64,000 nt of DNA from JAHRAW01 sp965203265 (GTDB lineage Bacteria > Pseudomonadota > Gammaproteobacteria > Arenicellales > Poriferihabitantaceae): positions 124,001 through 188,000 of the forward strand of contig CBDBBV010000002.1 of the NCBI GenBank assembly GCA_965203265.1, read 5' to 3'. Shown piece after piece: positions 18,449 to 27,511 of the stretch. The stretch's first letter is position 1; each line of letters begins with the position of its first letter. The translations under genes were made by a program, and so were the position numbers. The notes beneath the pieces were generated by a model. The model saw only the letters and a list, made by a program, of their open reading frames with translations. It was not told where the DNA came from and searched no databases.

Positions 18449-19547
18449 ATGGAAACCCCCACCGAATTGCTCGAATCCCTACACGCCTCGTCCCGGCGGG
18501 TGGATGAATTACGGGGGTTTCTTTGACTACGCGGACAAGAAGGAACGCCTTGCGGCGATCGATCTGCAGCTGGAAAATCCGGATGTCTGGGCGCAGCCCG
18601 CCGAGGCGCAGGCGCTTGGGCAGGAGCGTGGTCGGCTGCGGCAGGTGGTGGACGAGCTGGATCGGTTGAGCGGGCGGATCGCGGAGAGTATCGAATTGTT
18701 CGAGCTGGCGCAAATGGAGGAGGATGCGGAGGCGCTGGCGGCGGTTGATCGGGACGCCGGAGAAATCGCCGCGACGCTGGACAAAATGGAATTCCGGCGG
18801 ATGTTCAGCGGCGAGGCCGACCATCGCAACGCCTTTGTCGATATTCAAGCCGGTTCCGGCGGCACCGAAGCGCAGGATTGGGCTGAAATGCTGTTGCGCA
18901 TGTATATCCGCTGGGGAGAAGATCAGGGCTACCACATCGAGCTGGTGGCGAAATCCCCCGGCGATGTGGCCGGTATCAAGAGCGCTACCGTCAAGATGAC
19001 CGGAGAATTCGCATTCGGACACCTGCGCACCGAAACCGGAGTTCATCGTCTGGTTCGCAAGAGCCCGTTCGACACGGGGAATCGCCGCCATACTTCGTTC
19101 GCCTCGGTGTATGCCTATCCGCAGATCGATGACAGTTTCCAAGTGGAAATCAATCCGGCCGACCTGCGCATCGACACCTATCGCGCCAGCGGCGCCGGCG
19201 GCCAGCATGTCAACCGCACCGATTCGGCCGTGCGCATCACCCATTTCCCGTCGGGAATCGTGGTACAGTGCCAGAATGATCGCTCGCAACACCGCAACCG
19301 CGCGGAAGCGATGGCCATGTTGAAGTCCAGATTGTTCGAGGTCGAAATGCAAAAACGGCGGGCGCAGCGGCAAAGCGAGGAGGCAGGCAAGGCGGATATC
19401 GCCTGGGGCAACCAGATCCGCTCATATGTACTCGACCAATCCCGAATCAAGGACTTGCGAACCGGCGTCGAGACCGGCAATGCGCAGGCGGTTCTGGACG
19501 GTTCCCTCAATCAATTTATCGAAGCCAGTTTGAAGGCCGGGTTGTAG
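18449..19547 (+). CDS. prfB: Peptide chain release factor 2, with programmed +1 frameshift
   Basis: Two segments are joined by a +1 shift. Codons 1-25 run from ATG 18449 to CTT 18521-18523 (METPTELLESLHASSRR at the start) and hit TGA 18524-18526. The second frame resumes at GAC 18525 and continues to 19547, giving 365 residues. RF2 hallmarks are the stop-codon-recognising SPF in RKSPFDTGNRRHTSF and the peptidyl-tRNA hydrolysis loop RASGAGGQHVNRTDSAVRI. It recognises UGA and UAA, and the in-frame UGA provides autoregulation. lysS follows, as in many gammaproteobacteria. Confidence 0.96.
18513..18527 (+). promoter_or_regulatory. RF2 programmed frameshift signal
   Basis: The internal Shine-Dalgarno-like GGGGG (18513-18517) stands three bases before the slippery CTT TGA C (18521-18527). 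This is the arrangement used in the classic prfB +1 recoding site, where low RF2 makes the ribosome slip from CTT to TTT and bypass TGA. Confidence 0.93.
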
Positions 19548-19574
19548 CCCGGGTCGCCGGGGGTTCAGCATTCA

Positions 19575-21044
19575 GTGAGCGAAGAAAGCGAACAGCGCAG
19601 ATTGCGGCGGGCAAAATTGGCGGCACTGCGCGCCCGCGGCAACGCCTTTCCCAATGACTTCCGACGGGATGCGTTCGCCGGGGATTTGCACGAGAATTTC
19701 GCCGATGAGGAGGGGCGGCGGGTGAAGGTGGCTGGGCGGCTCATGTCCCAGCGCATCATGGGCCGGGTCGGCTTCGCCCACATCCGCGATATGAGCGGGC
19801 AGATTCAGCTGTTTGTGGCGCGGGATTCGTTGCCGCGCGGTATCTACGACGAGGAATTCAGGAAATACGACATCGGCGACATCATCGCCGCCGAGGGGAC
19901 GCTCTTTCACACCCGAACCGGCGAGCTCAGCGTGCGCGTGGAAACCATTCGCCTGCTGACCAAATCCCTGCGGCCGCTGCCGGAAAAATACCACGGCCTG
20001 AGCGACGCCGAAATGAAATATCGGCAGCGATATGTGGATCTGATCATGAGCGAGGAGACTCGCGAGGTTTTCAGGATTCGCGCCGCCACCATCCGCTATC
20101 TTCGGGAATTTCTCGACCAACGGCGCTTTCTCGAGGTGGAAACGCCGATGATGCACCCCATCCCCGGAGGCGCCTTGGCGAGACCGTTTACCACCCACCA
20201 CAACGCCCTTGACATGGAGTTGTTCCTGCGCGTCGCTCCGGAACTGTATTTGAAGCGGCTGGTGGTCGGCGGTTTCGAGCGCGTCTTCGAGATCAACCGC
20301 AATTTCAGGAACGAAGGCGTCAGCACCAAGCACAATCCCGAATTCACCATGCTGGAATTCTATCTGGGCTATGCGGATTATCGCGACCTGATGGAATTGA
20401 CCGAGGAAATGATGCGCGGGCTGTGCCGCGCCGTGGTTGGCGACACGACGCTGGAATATCAGGGGTGTACCCTGAATTTTTCCCGCCCCTTCGCGCGGAT
20501 GACCCTGCGCGAAGCGATCCTTCACCACAACCCCGGCGTCGAGGCGGAACGATTGGATGATGCCGCCGCCATCGTCCCGCTCGCGCAAACCCTCGGGGTC
20601 GAGGTCGAGCCCGGTAGCGGGGTGGGCAAACTGCAAATGGACATCTTTGAAAAAACCGTCGAGGACAAGTTGATCGATCCGACCTTCATCACGGCCTATC
20701 CGGTGGAAGTCTCGCCGCTGTCTCGGCGAAACGACGAGCAGGCCGAAGTCAGCGACCGCTTCGAACTATTCGTCGCCGGGCGCGAAATCGCCAACGGCTT
20801 TTCCGAATTGAACGATCCCGAGGATCAGGCCGCGCGCTTCCGCCGGCAATTCGAGCAGGCGCAGTCGGGAGGAGTCGAGGCCATGCACTTCGACGCCGAC
20901 TATATCCGCGCCCTCGAATACGCCATGCCGCCGACCGCCGGCGAGGGCATCGGCGTCGACAGGTTGGTGATGCTGCTGACCGACAGCCCCTCGATCCGCG
21001 ATGTGCTGCTATTCCCGCACATGCGGCGGGAAGCGGTTTCCTGA
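19575..21044 (+). CDS. lysS: Lysyl-tRNA synthetase, class II
   Basis: 489 residues starting at GTG 19575 (MSEESEQRRLRRAKLAALRA). An N-terminal OB-fold anticodon-binding domain (VKVAGRLMSQRIMGRVGFAH) is followed by the class II catalytic core. The core has motif 2 (RNFRNEGVSTKHNPEFTMLE) and motif 3 (EGIGVDRLVMLLTDSPSIRD). It charges tRNA-Lys. The gene follows prfB by 27 bases and overlaps lolC by one base (TGATG). Confidence 0.95.
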   Translation: MSEESEQRRLRRAKLAALRARGNAFPNDFRRDAFAGDLHENFADEEGRRVKVAGRLMSQRIMGRVGFAHIRDMSGQIQLFVARDSLPRGIYDEEFRKYDIGDIIAAEGTLFHTRTGELSVRVETIRLLTKSLRPLPEKYHGLSDAEMKYRQRYVDLIMSEETREVFRIRAATIRYLREFLDQRRFLEVETPMMHPIPGGALARPFTTHHNALDMELFLRVAPELYLKRLVVGGFERVFEINRNFRNEGVSTKHNPEFTMLEFYLGYADYRDLMELTEEMMRGLCRAVVGDTTLEYQGCTLNFSRPFARMTLREAILHHNPGVEAERLDDAAAIVPLAQTLGVEVEPGSGVGKLQMDIFEKTVEDKLIDPTFITAYPVEVSPLSRRNDEQAEVSDRFELFVAGREIANGFSELNDPEDQAARFRRQFEQAQSGGVEAMHFDADYIRALEYAMPPTAGEGIGVDRLVMLLTDSPSIRDVLLFPHMRREAVS

Positions 21045-22309
21045 TGCCCGTGCCGCCTTCGATGAAACTACCGCTGGCGCTTTTCATCGGCCTGCGCTAC
21101 ACCCGGGCGAGGCGGCGCAATCATTTCATCTCGTTCATCACCATGATCTCCATGGCGGGGATCATCCTCGGGGTATGGGCGCTGATCACGGTGATGTCGA
21201 TCATGAACGGCTTTCATGCGGATCTGCGCGATCGCATTTTGTTCGTGGTTTCCCATGTAACGGTGAGCGATTACGGCGGGCGCCTCGGCGACTGGCAGGC
21301 CGCCTCCGACCGGATCGCCGGCCACCCGCAGGTGCAGGCTCAGGCGCCGTACATCCTCGGTCAGGGCATGCTCACCAAGGGCACGCGGGCGACCGGGGCG
21401 CTCATCCGTGGAATATCGCCGCAACGGGAGCGCGAGGTGTCGGCGGTGTTGGATCACATCGTCGCCGGCAGTGCCGACGCCCTCCGCCCCGGCGGCTTCG
21501 GCATCATTCTGGGAGACACGCTGGCGAGATCGCTGGGCGTGTCTCTGGGCGGCAAGGTTACGCTGGTCGCGCCCAAGGGCAAGGTGACTCCGGCGGGCCT
21601 GCTGCCGCGGTTGAAGCGCTTCACCGTGGTCGGCCTGTTTCGCATCGACATGCACGAATACGACAGCGGCATCGCCCTCATCCATATCGAAGATGCCGCC
21701 AGATTGTTCGGCGAGGTGGGCGAGGTCAGCGGACTGCGGCTGAAACTTGCGGATGTGGAGCAGGCGCGCCCGGTGCGGCGGCAACTGGCGCAACAGTTGG
21801 GTGCGGCCTACCAGCTGCGCGACTGGACCATGGAGCACGCCAATTTCTTCCGCGCCTTGGAGATCGAAAAGCGGGTGGTGTTCATCGTGCTGCTGCTGAT
21901 CATCGCGGTGGCCGCCTTCAATATCGTCTCCACGCTGGTGATGATCGTAACCGACAAACAGCCCGAAGTGGCGATTCTCAGGACCCTGGGGCTGAGTCCG
22001 GCCGGCGTCATGAAGGTGTTCATGGTGCAGGGGGCGGTGATCGGCGTGGTCGGCACGCTGCTGGGCGGCATCTTGGGGGTGATCACCGCCCTCAATGTAG
22101 ATGTGATCATTCCGGCGTTGGAGAGATTCTTCAACACCGAGTTATTCCCCATCGATGTATATCTGATCAGCGACTTCCCCGCGCAGATGCGCTGGTCCGA
22201 TGTGTCGCGCATCGTTCTGGCGGCGCTGGCGATGAGTTTCCTCGCGACTCTCTACCCGGCGTGGAAGGCGTCCGGAGTCCAGCCCGCCGAGGCGCTGCGG
22301 TACGAATGA
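21044..22309 (+). CDS. LolC/LolE-type lipoprotein-releasing ABC permease
   Basis: 421 residues. One N-terminal transmembrane helix (ISFITMISMAGIILGVWALI), a periplasmic domain of about 220 residues, and three C-terminal helices (FIVLLLIIAVAAFNIVSTLV and later) give the LolC/LolE/MacB FtsX-type topology. It extracts lipoproteins from the inner membrane for transfer to LolA. It is translationally coupled to the ATPase (ATGA overlap). Only one permease gene is present, so the complex may be a homodimer of a LolF type or the second subunit may be elsewhere. Confidence 0.9.
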   Translation: MPVPPSMKLPLALFIGLRYTRARRRNHFISFITMISMAGIILGVWALITVMSIMNGFHADLRDRILFVVSHVTVSDYGGRLGDWQAASDRIAGHPQVQAQAPYILGQGMLTKGTRATGALIRGISPQREREVSAVLDHIVAGSADALRPGGFGIILGDTLARSLGVSLGGKVTLVAPKGKVTPAGLLPRLKRFTVVGLFRIDMHEYDSGIALIHIEDAARLFGEVGEVSGLRLKLADVEQARPVRRQLAQQLGAAYQLRDWTMEHANFFRALEIEKRVVFIVLLLIIAVAAFNIVSTLVMIVTDKQPEVAILRTLGLSPAGVMKVFMVQGAVIGVVGTLLGGILGVITALNVDVIIPALERFFNTELFPIDVYLISDFPAQMRWSDVSRIVLAALAMSFLATLYPAWKASGVQPAEALRYE

Positions 22310-23010
22310 GCGAGGCGGTGCTCCAGTGTCGGCGAGTTTCCAAGGTGTTCGGGCAGGGCGCGCTCAGTGACCTCAGCGCCCTTAGCGTGCGCGCGCTCAG
22401 CGAAGTCAGCCTCGCCGTCGAGGCGGGCGAGAGATTGGCGATCGTCGGCGCCTCGGGTTCCGGCAAGACCACGTTGCTGCACCTGCTCGGCGGGCTGGCC
22501 AAGCCCTCCGGCGGCGTGGTGTTGGTGGAGGGGCAGGACATCAATCGCCTCGGCTCCAGAGCGGCGGGGGAGCTGCGAAACCGCGCCCTCGGATTCGTCT
22601 ACCAGTTCCACCATCTGCTGGCGGAATTCACCGCCCTCGAGAATGTTGCCATGCCGCTGCTGATTCGGCGCGCGCCGCGCGAGCAGGCGTTTGCGCAGGC
22701 CAACGAGATTCTGCATCTCGTCGGACTCGCCCACCGCATCGCCCACAAGCCGGGGGAGTTGTCGGGAGGCGAACGGCAACGCGCCGCCGTGGCTCGAGCC
22801 ATGGTAACCCGCCCGAAGTGCATTCTGGCGGATGAGCCGACCGGCAATCTGGACACGAAAACCGCCGAATCCATTCACGATCTGCTGCTCGAGCTCAATC
22901 GGGCGTTCGCTACCAGTTTGGTGGTGGCGACTCACGATCTTGCCTTGGCGCGGAAGATGGAGCGGGTGGTGACGCTCGCGGACGGCGCCGTCTCGCCGCC
23001 ATCGCCATAG
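22306..23010 (+). CDS. lolD: Lipoprotein-releasing system ATP-binding protein LolD
   Basis: 234 residues from ATG 22306, overlapping the permease stop (ATGA). ABC ATPase motifs are Walker A GASGSGKTT, Q-loop YQFHHLLAEFTALENVAMPL, signature LSGGERQRAAVARA, Walker B CILADEPTGNLD and the H-loop ATHD. The hydrophobic Q-loop region QFHHLLAEFTA is typical of LolD rather than MacB. It acts at the cytoplasmic face of the inner membrane with the preceding permease. Confidence 0.92.
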   Translation: MSEAVLQCRRVSKVFGQGALSDLSALSVRALSEVSLAVEAGERLAIVGASGSGKTTLLHLLGGLAKPSGGVVLVEGQDINRLGSRAAGELRNRALGFVYQFHHLLAEFTALENVAMPLLIRRAPREQAFAQANEILHLVGLAHRIAHKPGELSGGERQRAAVARAMVTRPKCILADEPTGNLDTKTAESIHDLLLELNRAFATSLVVATHDLALARKMERVVTLADGAVSPPSP

Positions 23011-23022
23011 CGCGAGCCGGAT

Positions 23023-23051
23023 TTGGCAATCGCCGCGCCTGCCCCCATAAT
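23023..23051 (+). promoter_or_regulatory. Predicted lon promoter, possibly heat-shock responsive
   Basis: TTGGCA (23023-23028), 17 bases, CATAAT (23046-23051) match sigma-70 consensus at five of six positions each. The run CCCCCATAAT across the -10 also resembles the CCCCAT core of sigma-32 promoters, as expected for lon. The lon GTG follows 38 bases downstream. Confidence 0.5.
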
Positions 23052-23088
23052 GATACCCGGTGTCGAACCCCTCATTGCCGCATAGCCC

Positions 23089-25518
23089 GTGGACGATCGC
23101 GACGAACAAAATCCCGAAACATCCGACAGCCCCGCCGAGGCGGCCACGGAACTCGCCCGGCTCGCGGACATCCTGCCCGGTGCCCTCAACCTGATTCCCC
23201 TCGAACAGAAGCCGTTTTTCCCGGGGCAGGTGCTGCCGCTGATTCTCGACTCGCGCAAATGGAGCGAAACCCTGAAGCAGGCGCACCGCTCGGGGCACGG
23301 CTCGGTCGGCGTGGTGTTCACCGGCGGCGTCAGCCCGGATGCGGTCGGACACACCGATTTCCGCGCCATGGGGACGGTGTGCAAGATTCACCAGATCGAG
23401 CGGCACGAGGCGCAACTGCATGCCGTACTCGCCGGAATGCAGCGTTTTCGCATCGACCGGTGGATATCGAAGAAGCGGCCGTTCCGCGCTCAGGTCAGTT
23501 ATTTTCCGGAGCTCAGCCCCAAGGAAACCACCGAGATCAAGGCCTACACCACCGCCATCGTCAACATCATCAAGGAACTCCTGCCGCTCAACCCGATGTA
23601 CGGCGAGGAATTGAAGATGTTCCTGAATTATTTCGGCACCAGCGAGCCGTCCCGTCTGGCGGATTTCGGCGCCAGTTTGACCACCGCCGACGCCGCCGAG
23701 ATGCAGGAAATTCTGGAGACCGTGGATTTGCTGCCGAGAATGGAAAAAACGCTGGTGCTGCTGCAAAAGGAGGTGGAGATCGCCAAGGCGCAAACGGAAA
23801 TTCGCCAACATGTCGAAAGCGAATTGAACCAGCGTCAACGGGAAATGGTTCTGCGCGAGCAGCTCAAGTTCATCCAGTCCGAGCTGGGTATTTCCAAGGA
23901 CGACCGGCAGAGCGAGATCGAAGCCTTTCGGGAAAAAATCAAGGACTACCGGATGCCGCCTCAGGCCGGTGAACGAATCGAGCAGGAGTTGGAGAAACTG
24001 TCCGTGCTGGAGCGGGGCTCGCCGGAATATACCGTCACGCGCAATTACCTCGACTGGCTGGTGAGCGTGCCGTGGGGGGTGTTCAGCGAGGACTCCCTCG
24101 ATCTGAATCTGGCGGAAAAAATCCTCGATGCCGACCACGAGGGCCTGGAGGAAGTGAAGCGGCGAATCCTCGAATTCATCGCGGTGGGCACCATGCGGGG
24201 GAAGATCGCCGGATCGATATTGCTGCTGGTGGGCCCGCCCGGAGTCGGCAAGACCTCGCTGGGGCGTTCGGTGGCGGCCGCTCTGGGGCGGAAATTCTTT
24301 CGCTTTTCGCTGGGCGGCATGCACGACGAAGCGGAGATAAAAGGCCACCGGCGCACCTATATCGGCGCCATGCCGGGGAAATTCATTCAGGCTCTGCGCG
24401 AGTGCAAGACCGCCAATGCGGTGATCATGCTGGATGAAATCGACAAGATCGGCACCTCCTTTCGCGGCGACCCGGCCTCGGCGCTGCTGGAGGTGCTCGA
24501 CCCCGAGCAGAATCGGGACTTCCTCGACCACTATCTCGATGTGCGCGTCGATCTGTCCAATGTGCTGTTCATCTGCACCGCCAACCAGATCGACACCATC
24601 CCCGGCCCGCTGATCGATCGCATGGAAAGCGTCCGTCTTTCGGGCTATCTGGCGACGGAAAAGATCGCCATCGCCAGAAAACACCTGCTGCCTCGCCAAC
24701 TGGCGCGCGCCGGCCTGAAGGCGCGAGGGCAGCTGCGCATCGACACCGCGGCGCTACGCAAGATCACCGAGCAATATGCGCGCGAGGCGGGCGTGCGCAA
24801 ACTGGAGAAAATGCTGGGTTCCATCGCGCGCAAGGCGGCGATGAAGCTGCTGAAGAAGGAAACGGCGCCGATTCGCGTGACCGCGCGCGGTTTGGAAGAA
24901 TATCTGGGCAAGCCGGTGTTCGCCGCCGGTCGGCGGATTCACGGGGTCGGCGTGGTTACCGGCTTGGCTTGGACCGCGCTGGGCGGCGCCACGCTGGATG
25001 TGGAGGCGTCCGGCGTGCACGATTTCGGTCGCGGCCTCAAACTCACCGGGCAGCTCGGCAATGTCATGAAGGAATCCGCCGAAATTGCCTACAGTTATGT
25101 GGTGGGCAATGCCGAGCGGCTGGGGGTGGAGAAATCGTTCTTCGAGAAGGCGACGATCCACCTGCATGTCCCCGCCGGCGCCACCCCCAAGGACGGGCCG
25201 AGCGCCGGCATCACCATGGTCACCGCCCTCATTTCTCTGGCGAAAAACCGCCGAGTTGCGAAATCTCTGGCCATGAGCGGTGAAATTTCCCTGACCGGCC
25301 AAGTGCTGCCCGTCGGCGGCATCAAGGAGAAAGTTATCGCCGCAAGACGAATGAAAATCCGCCGTCTGCTGCTGCCCCACGCCAACCGGGGCGACTACGA
25401 GACGCTCCCGGCGCACGTCCGCAAAGGGATTCAGGTCGATTTCGTCTCGACCTACGACGAAGTGTTGGCACCCTGTTTCGGGCGCGGCGCGGCGGGGAAA
25501 TCCTCGTTTCGCCGGTGA
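23089..25518 (+). CDS. lon: ATP-dependent Lon protease
   Basis: 809 residues starting from GTG 23089. The N-terminal substrate-binding LON domain (LNLIPLEQKPFFPGQVLPLI) and a coiled-coil middle are followed by the AAA+ module with Walker A GPPGVGKTS and GGMHDEAEIKGHRRTYIGAM. The protease domain has the Ser-Lys dyad in KDGPSAGITMVTAL and GGIKEKVIAARR. Lon degrades misfolded and regulatory proteins in the cytoplasm. The C-terminal end is complete. It has its own promoter and no cotranscribed neighbour. Confidence 0.96.
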   Translation: MDDRDEQNPETSDSPAEAATELARLADILPGALNLIPLEQKPFFPGQVLPLILDSRKWSETLKQAHRSGHGSVGVVFTGGVSPDAVGHTDFRAMGTVCKIHQIERHEAQLHAVLAGMQRFRIDRWISKKRPFRAQVSYFPELSPKETTEIKAYTTAIVNIIKELLPLNPMYGEELKMFLNYFGTSEPSRLADFGASLTTADAAEMQEILETVDLLPRMEKTLVLLQKEVEIAKAQTEIRQHVESELNQRQREMVLREQLKFIQSELGISKDDRQSEIEAFREKIKDYRMPPQAGERIEQELEKLSVLERGSPEYTVTRNYLDWLVSVPWGVFSEDSLDLNLAEKILDADHEGLEEVKRRILEFIAVGTMRGKIAGSILLLVGPPGVGKTSLGRSVAAALGRKFFRFSLGGMHDEAEIKGHRRTYIGAMPGKFIQALRECKTANAVIMLDEIDKIGTSFRGDPASALLEVLDPEQNRDFLDHYLDVRVDLSNVLFICTANQIDTIPGPLIDRMESVRLSGYLATEKIAIARKHLLPRQLARAGLKARGQLRIDTAALRKITEQYAREAGVRKLEKMLGSIARKAAMKLLKKETAPIRVTARGLEEYLGKPVFAAGRRIHGVGVVTGLAWTALGGATLDVEASGVHDFGRGLKLTGQLGNVMKESAEIAYSYVVGNAERLGVEKSFFEKATIHLHVPAGATPKDGPSAGITMVTALISLAKNRRVAKSLAMSGEISLTGQVLPVGGIKEKVIAARRMKIRRLLLPHANRGDYETLPAHVRKGIQVDFVSTYDEVLAPCFGRGAAGKSSFRR

Positions 25519-25693
25519 GGGGAAAGTCGTTCGTAAGTGGTTTTGCCGGAAGGCCGTTTCCCCGTTTTCCGTTGAAATTCGGGCTCACCGGTGCCAAACA
25601 AAGCCATTCTTTGCCATAATTCGGCCTCTGTTCCCGAATAATTTCCCCTCATTCCAGTATGTCGGACGCGAAATTTTTTATTTAAAATAGGTC

Positions 25694-25722
25694 TTGCATT
25701 TTTTTTCGCGACGCAGTATGTT
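25694..25722 (+). promoter_or_regulatory. Predicted promoter of the peptide ABC importer operon
   Basis: TTGCAT (25694-25699), 17 bases, TATGTT (25717-25722) lie about 80 bases upstream of the binding-protein ATG, inside an AT-rich stretch (25670-25705) with a T8 run in the spacer. The 283-base gap between lon and 25802 holds no other recognisable feature. Confidence 0.45.
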
Positions 25723-25801
25723 GCCCACTCATGGGTCCGAGGCACTGCCGATTTGGACTGAAACTTTACATATTCACATCAAATTTTTGGAGGTAGAACC
25801 G

Positions 25802-27388
25802 ATGAAAAAGATTGACAAGTTGCAAAGTGAACTTAAGGCGGGGCGAATCTCCCGCCGCGAGTTCGTACAGGCCGCGTCGGTGCTAGGCTTGGCGGCGGTT
25901 GCGCCAAGCGTGTTCAACACCGCGCAGGCGATGCCGAAAAAAGGTGGGAAACTGACCGCCGGTCTTGGGCATGGCGACACCAACGATTCCTTCGATCCCG
26001 GAACCTGGGCGAACGATTTCGATTATGCTGCCGGACATGCCTGGAGCAACCACCTCACCGAAATCGACAACAATGGCAACCTCATCCCCGAGTTGGCGGA
26101 AAGTTGGGAAGCCTCTCCCGACGCCAAGAACTGGACGTTCGCCCTGCGTAGCGGCGTAGAGTTTCACAACGGCAAATCGCTTACCGCTCAGGATGTGGTG
26201 GATTCGATCAATCACCACCGAGGCGAGGATTCCACATCCGCCATCAAGGATCAGCTCGCGCAGATCACCGAACTCAAGGCGGACGGCAATCGTGTGATGT
26301 TCGCTCTGAGCGGCGGCAATGCCGATCTTCCGTTCCTGCTGGCTACTCCTCATCTGGTGGTTATGCCGAGCAAGGACGGGAAATCCGATTGGTCCGAAGC
26401 CGTTGGAACCGGTGGGTACATGGTCGAGGAATTCGAGCCGGGCGTGCGCCTCAAACTCACCCGCAATCCCAACTACTGGAAGGAGGGTCGAGGGCACTTC
26501 GATGAAGTCGAGATTCTCACCATCGCCGATGTTTCATCTCGCACCAATGCCCTGACCACCGGAGAAATCGATCTGATGGATCGTTGCGAGATCAAGACTA
26601 TCCACCTGTTGGAGCGCAACAAAGATGTTACGGTTGAGAAATTGGATGGCCCCGGCTATTACTCCGTACCAATGCGCACCAATCTCGCGCCGTTCAACGA
26701 CAACAATGTTCGCATGGCGCTGAAATACGGTCTCGACCGTGAAGCCATCCTGCAAACCATATTGCGCGGATACGGCTCCCTCGGTAACGATCATCCCATC
26801 AGCGGCGCCTATCGCTATTTCGATTCCGAACTGGAGCAGCGGCCATATGATCCCGATCGGTCGAAGTACTACCTGAAGCAGGCCGGCCTGTCCGAGCTTA
26901 CGGTTACTATGGCTGCCGCGGATGCCGCTTTTGGCGGTGCCGTAGATGCCGCGGTGCTGTATAAGGAGCATGCCGCCAAATCCGGAATCACCATCAATGT
27001 GGAGCGTGTGCCCAGCGATGGCTATTGGAACAATGTCTGGAATACCGACAATTATGGTTGGGCCATGTCCTATTGGTCCGGTCGTCCCACTGAAGACGAG
27101 ATATTCTCCGTCGCATTTGCGGCAGATTCCGATTGGAATGAATCCGAATGGCAGAATGCGGATTTCAATCGCCTGCTGGTGGCTGCGCGTGCCGAACTGG
27201 ATGACGCCAAGCGTCGCGACATGTATGGGGAAATGCAGCGGCTGGCGCGGGATGATAGCGGTGTGGTTGTTCCGGTATTCAACAACTTCATCCATGCCAG
27301 GTCCAACGATATCGCCCATGACGAGAACATGGGGGCGAACCATGCCACCGATGGTGCGCGATTTGTAGAAAGATGGTGGCGCGTCTGA
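25802..27388 (+). CDS. Peptide/nickel-type ABC transporter substrate-binding protein (family 5)
   Basis: 528 residues from ATG 25802, preceded by GGAGG at 25790-25794. The N-terminus contains SRREFVQAASVLGLAAVAPS, a twin-arginine-like signal ending near AQAMP, so export is probably by Tat. The mature part follows the SBP_bac_5 fold, with DSFDPGTWANDFDYAAGHAW, NLIPELAESWEASPDAKNW and GVEFHNGKSLTAQDVVDSIN. It should capture oligopeptides or similar solutes in the periplasm. Two permeases and a fused ATPase follow, forming a complete importer. The exact substrate cannot be told. Confidence 0.9.
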   Translation: MKKIDKLQSELKAGRISRREFVQAASVLGLAAVAPSVFNTAQAMPKKGGKLTAGLGHGDTNDSFDPGTWANDFDYAAGHAWSNHLTEIDNNGNLIPELAESWEASPDAKNWTFALRSGVEFHNGKSLTAQDVVDSINHHRGEDSTSAIKDQLAQITELKADGNRVMFALSGGNADLPFLLATPHLVVMPSKDGKSDWSEAVGTGGYMVEEFEPGVRLKLTRNPNYWKEGRGHFDEVEILTIADVSSRTNALTTGEIDLMDRCEIKTIHLLERNKDVTVEKLDGPGYYSVPMRTNLAPFNDNNVRMALKYGLDREAILQTILRGYGSLGNDHPISGAYRYFDSELEQRPYDPDRSKYYLKQAGLSELTVTMAAADAAFGGAVDAAVLYKEHAAKSGITINVERVPSDGYWNNVWNTDNYGWAMSYWSGRPTEDEIFSVAFAADSDWNESEWQNADFNRLLVAARAELDDAKRRDMYGEMQRLARDDSGVVVPVFNNFIHARSNDIAHDENMGANHATDGARFVERWWRV

Positions 27389-27421
27389 TTCGGCGCTGAT
27401 CCATTAGTGGTGATTTTGCCT

Positions 27422-27480
27422 CAACCGCGCGCCTTGCTTGTCTTGTTTTCCAAGATGCCAAGAGCAAGGCGTAGCGGTTG
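27422..27480 (+). other. Long intercistronic stem-loop after the binding-protein gene
   Basis: CAACCGC (27422-27428) pairs with GCGGTTG (27474-27480). Inside this, CGCCTTGCT pairs with AGCAAGGCG and TCTTG with CAAGA around TTTTC. About 21 base pairs form with small bulges. No U-run follows, so it looks more like an mRNA 3'-stabilising or partial-termination element that would keep binding protein expression above that of the permeases. Confidence 0.6.
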
Positions 27481-27511
27481 TCCCATTTTACATAGCCCGG
27501 AGTAATCGACC

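Noticed and set aside
22252..24699. Minus-strand open frame of 815 codons opposite lolD and lon
   Set aside because: Histidine/glycine-rich translation typical of reverse-frame GC-rich genes; lon and lolD are certain.
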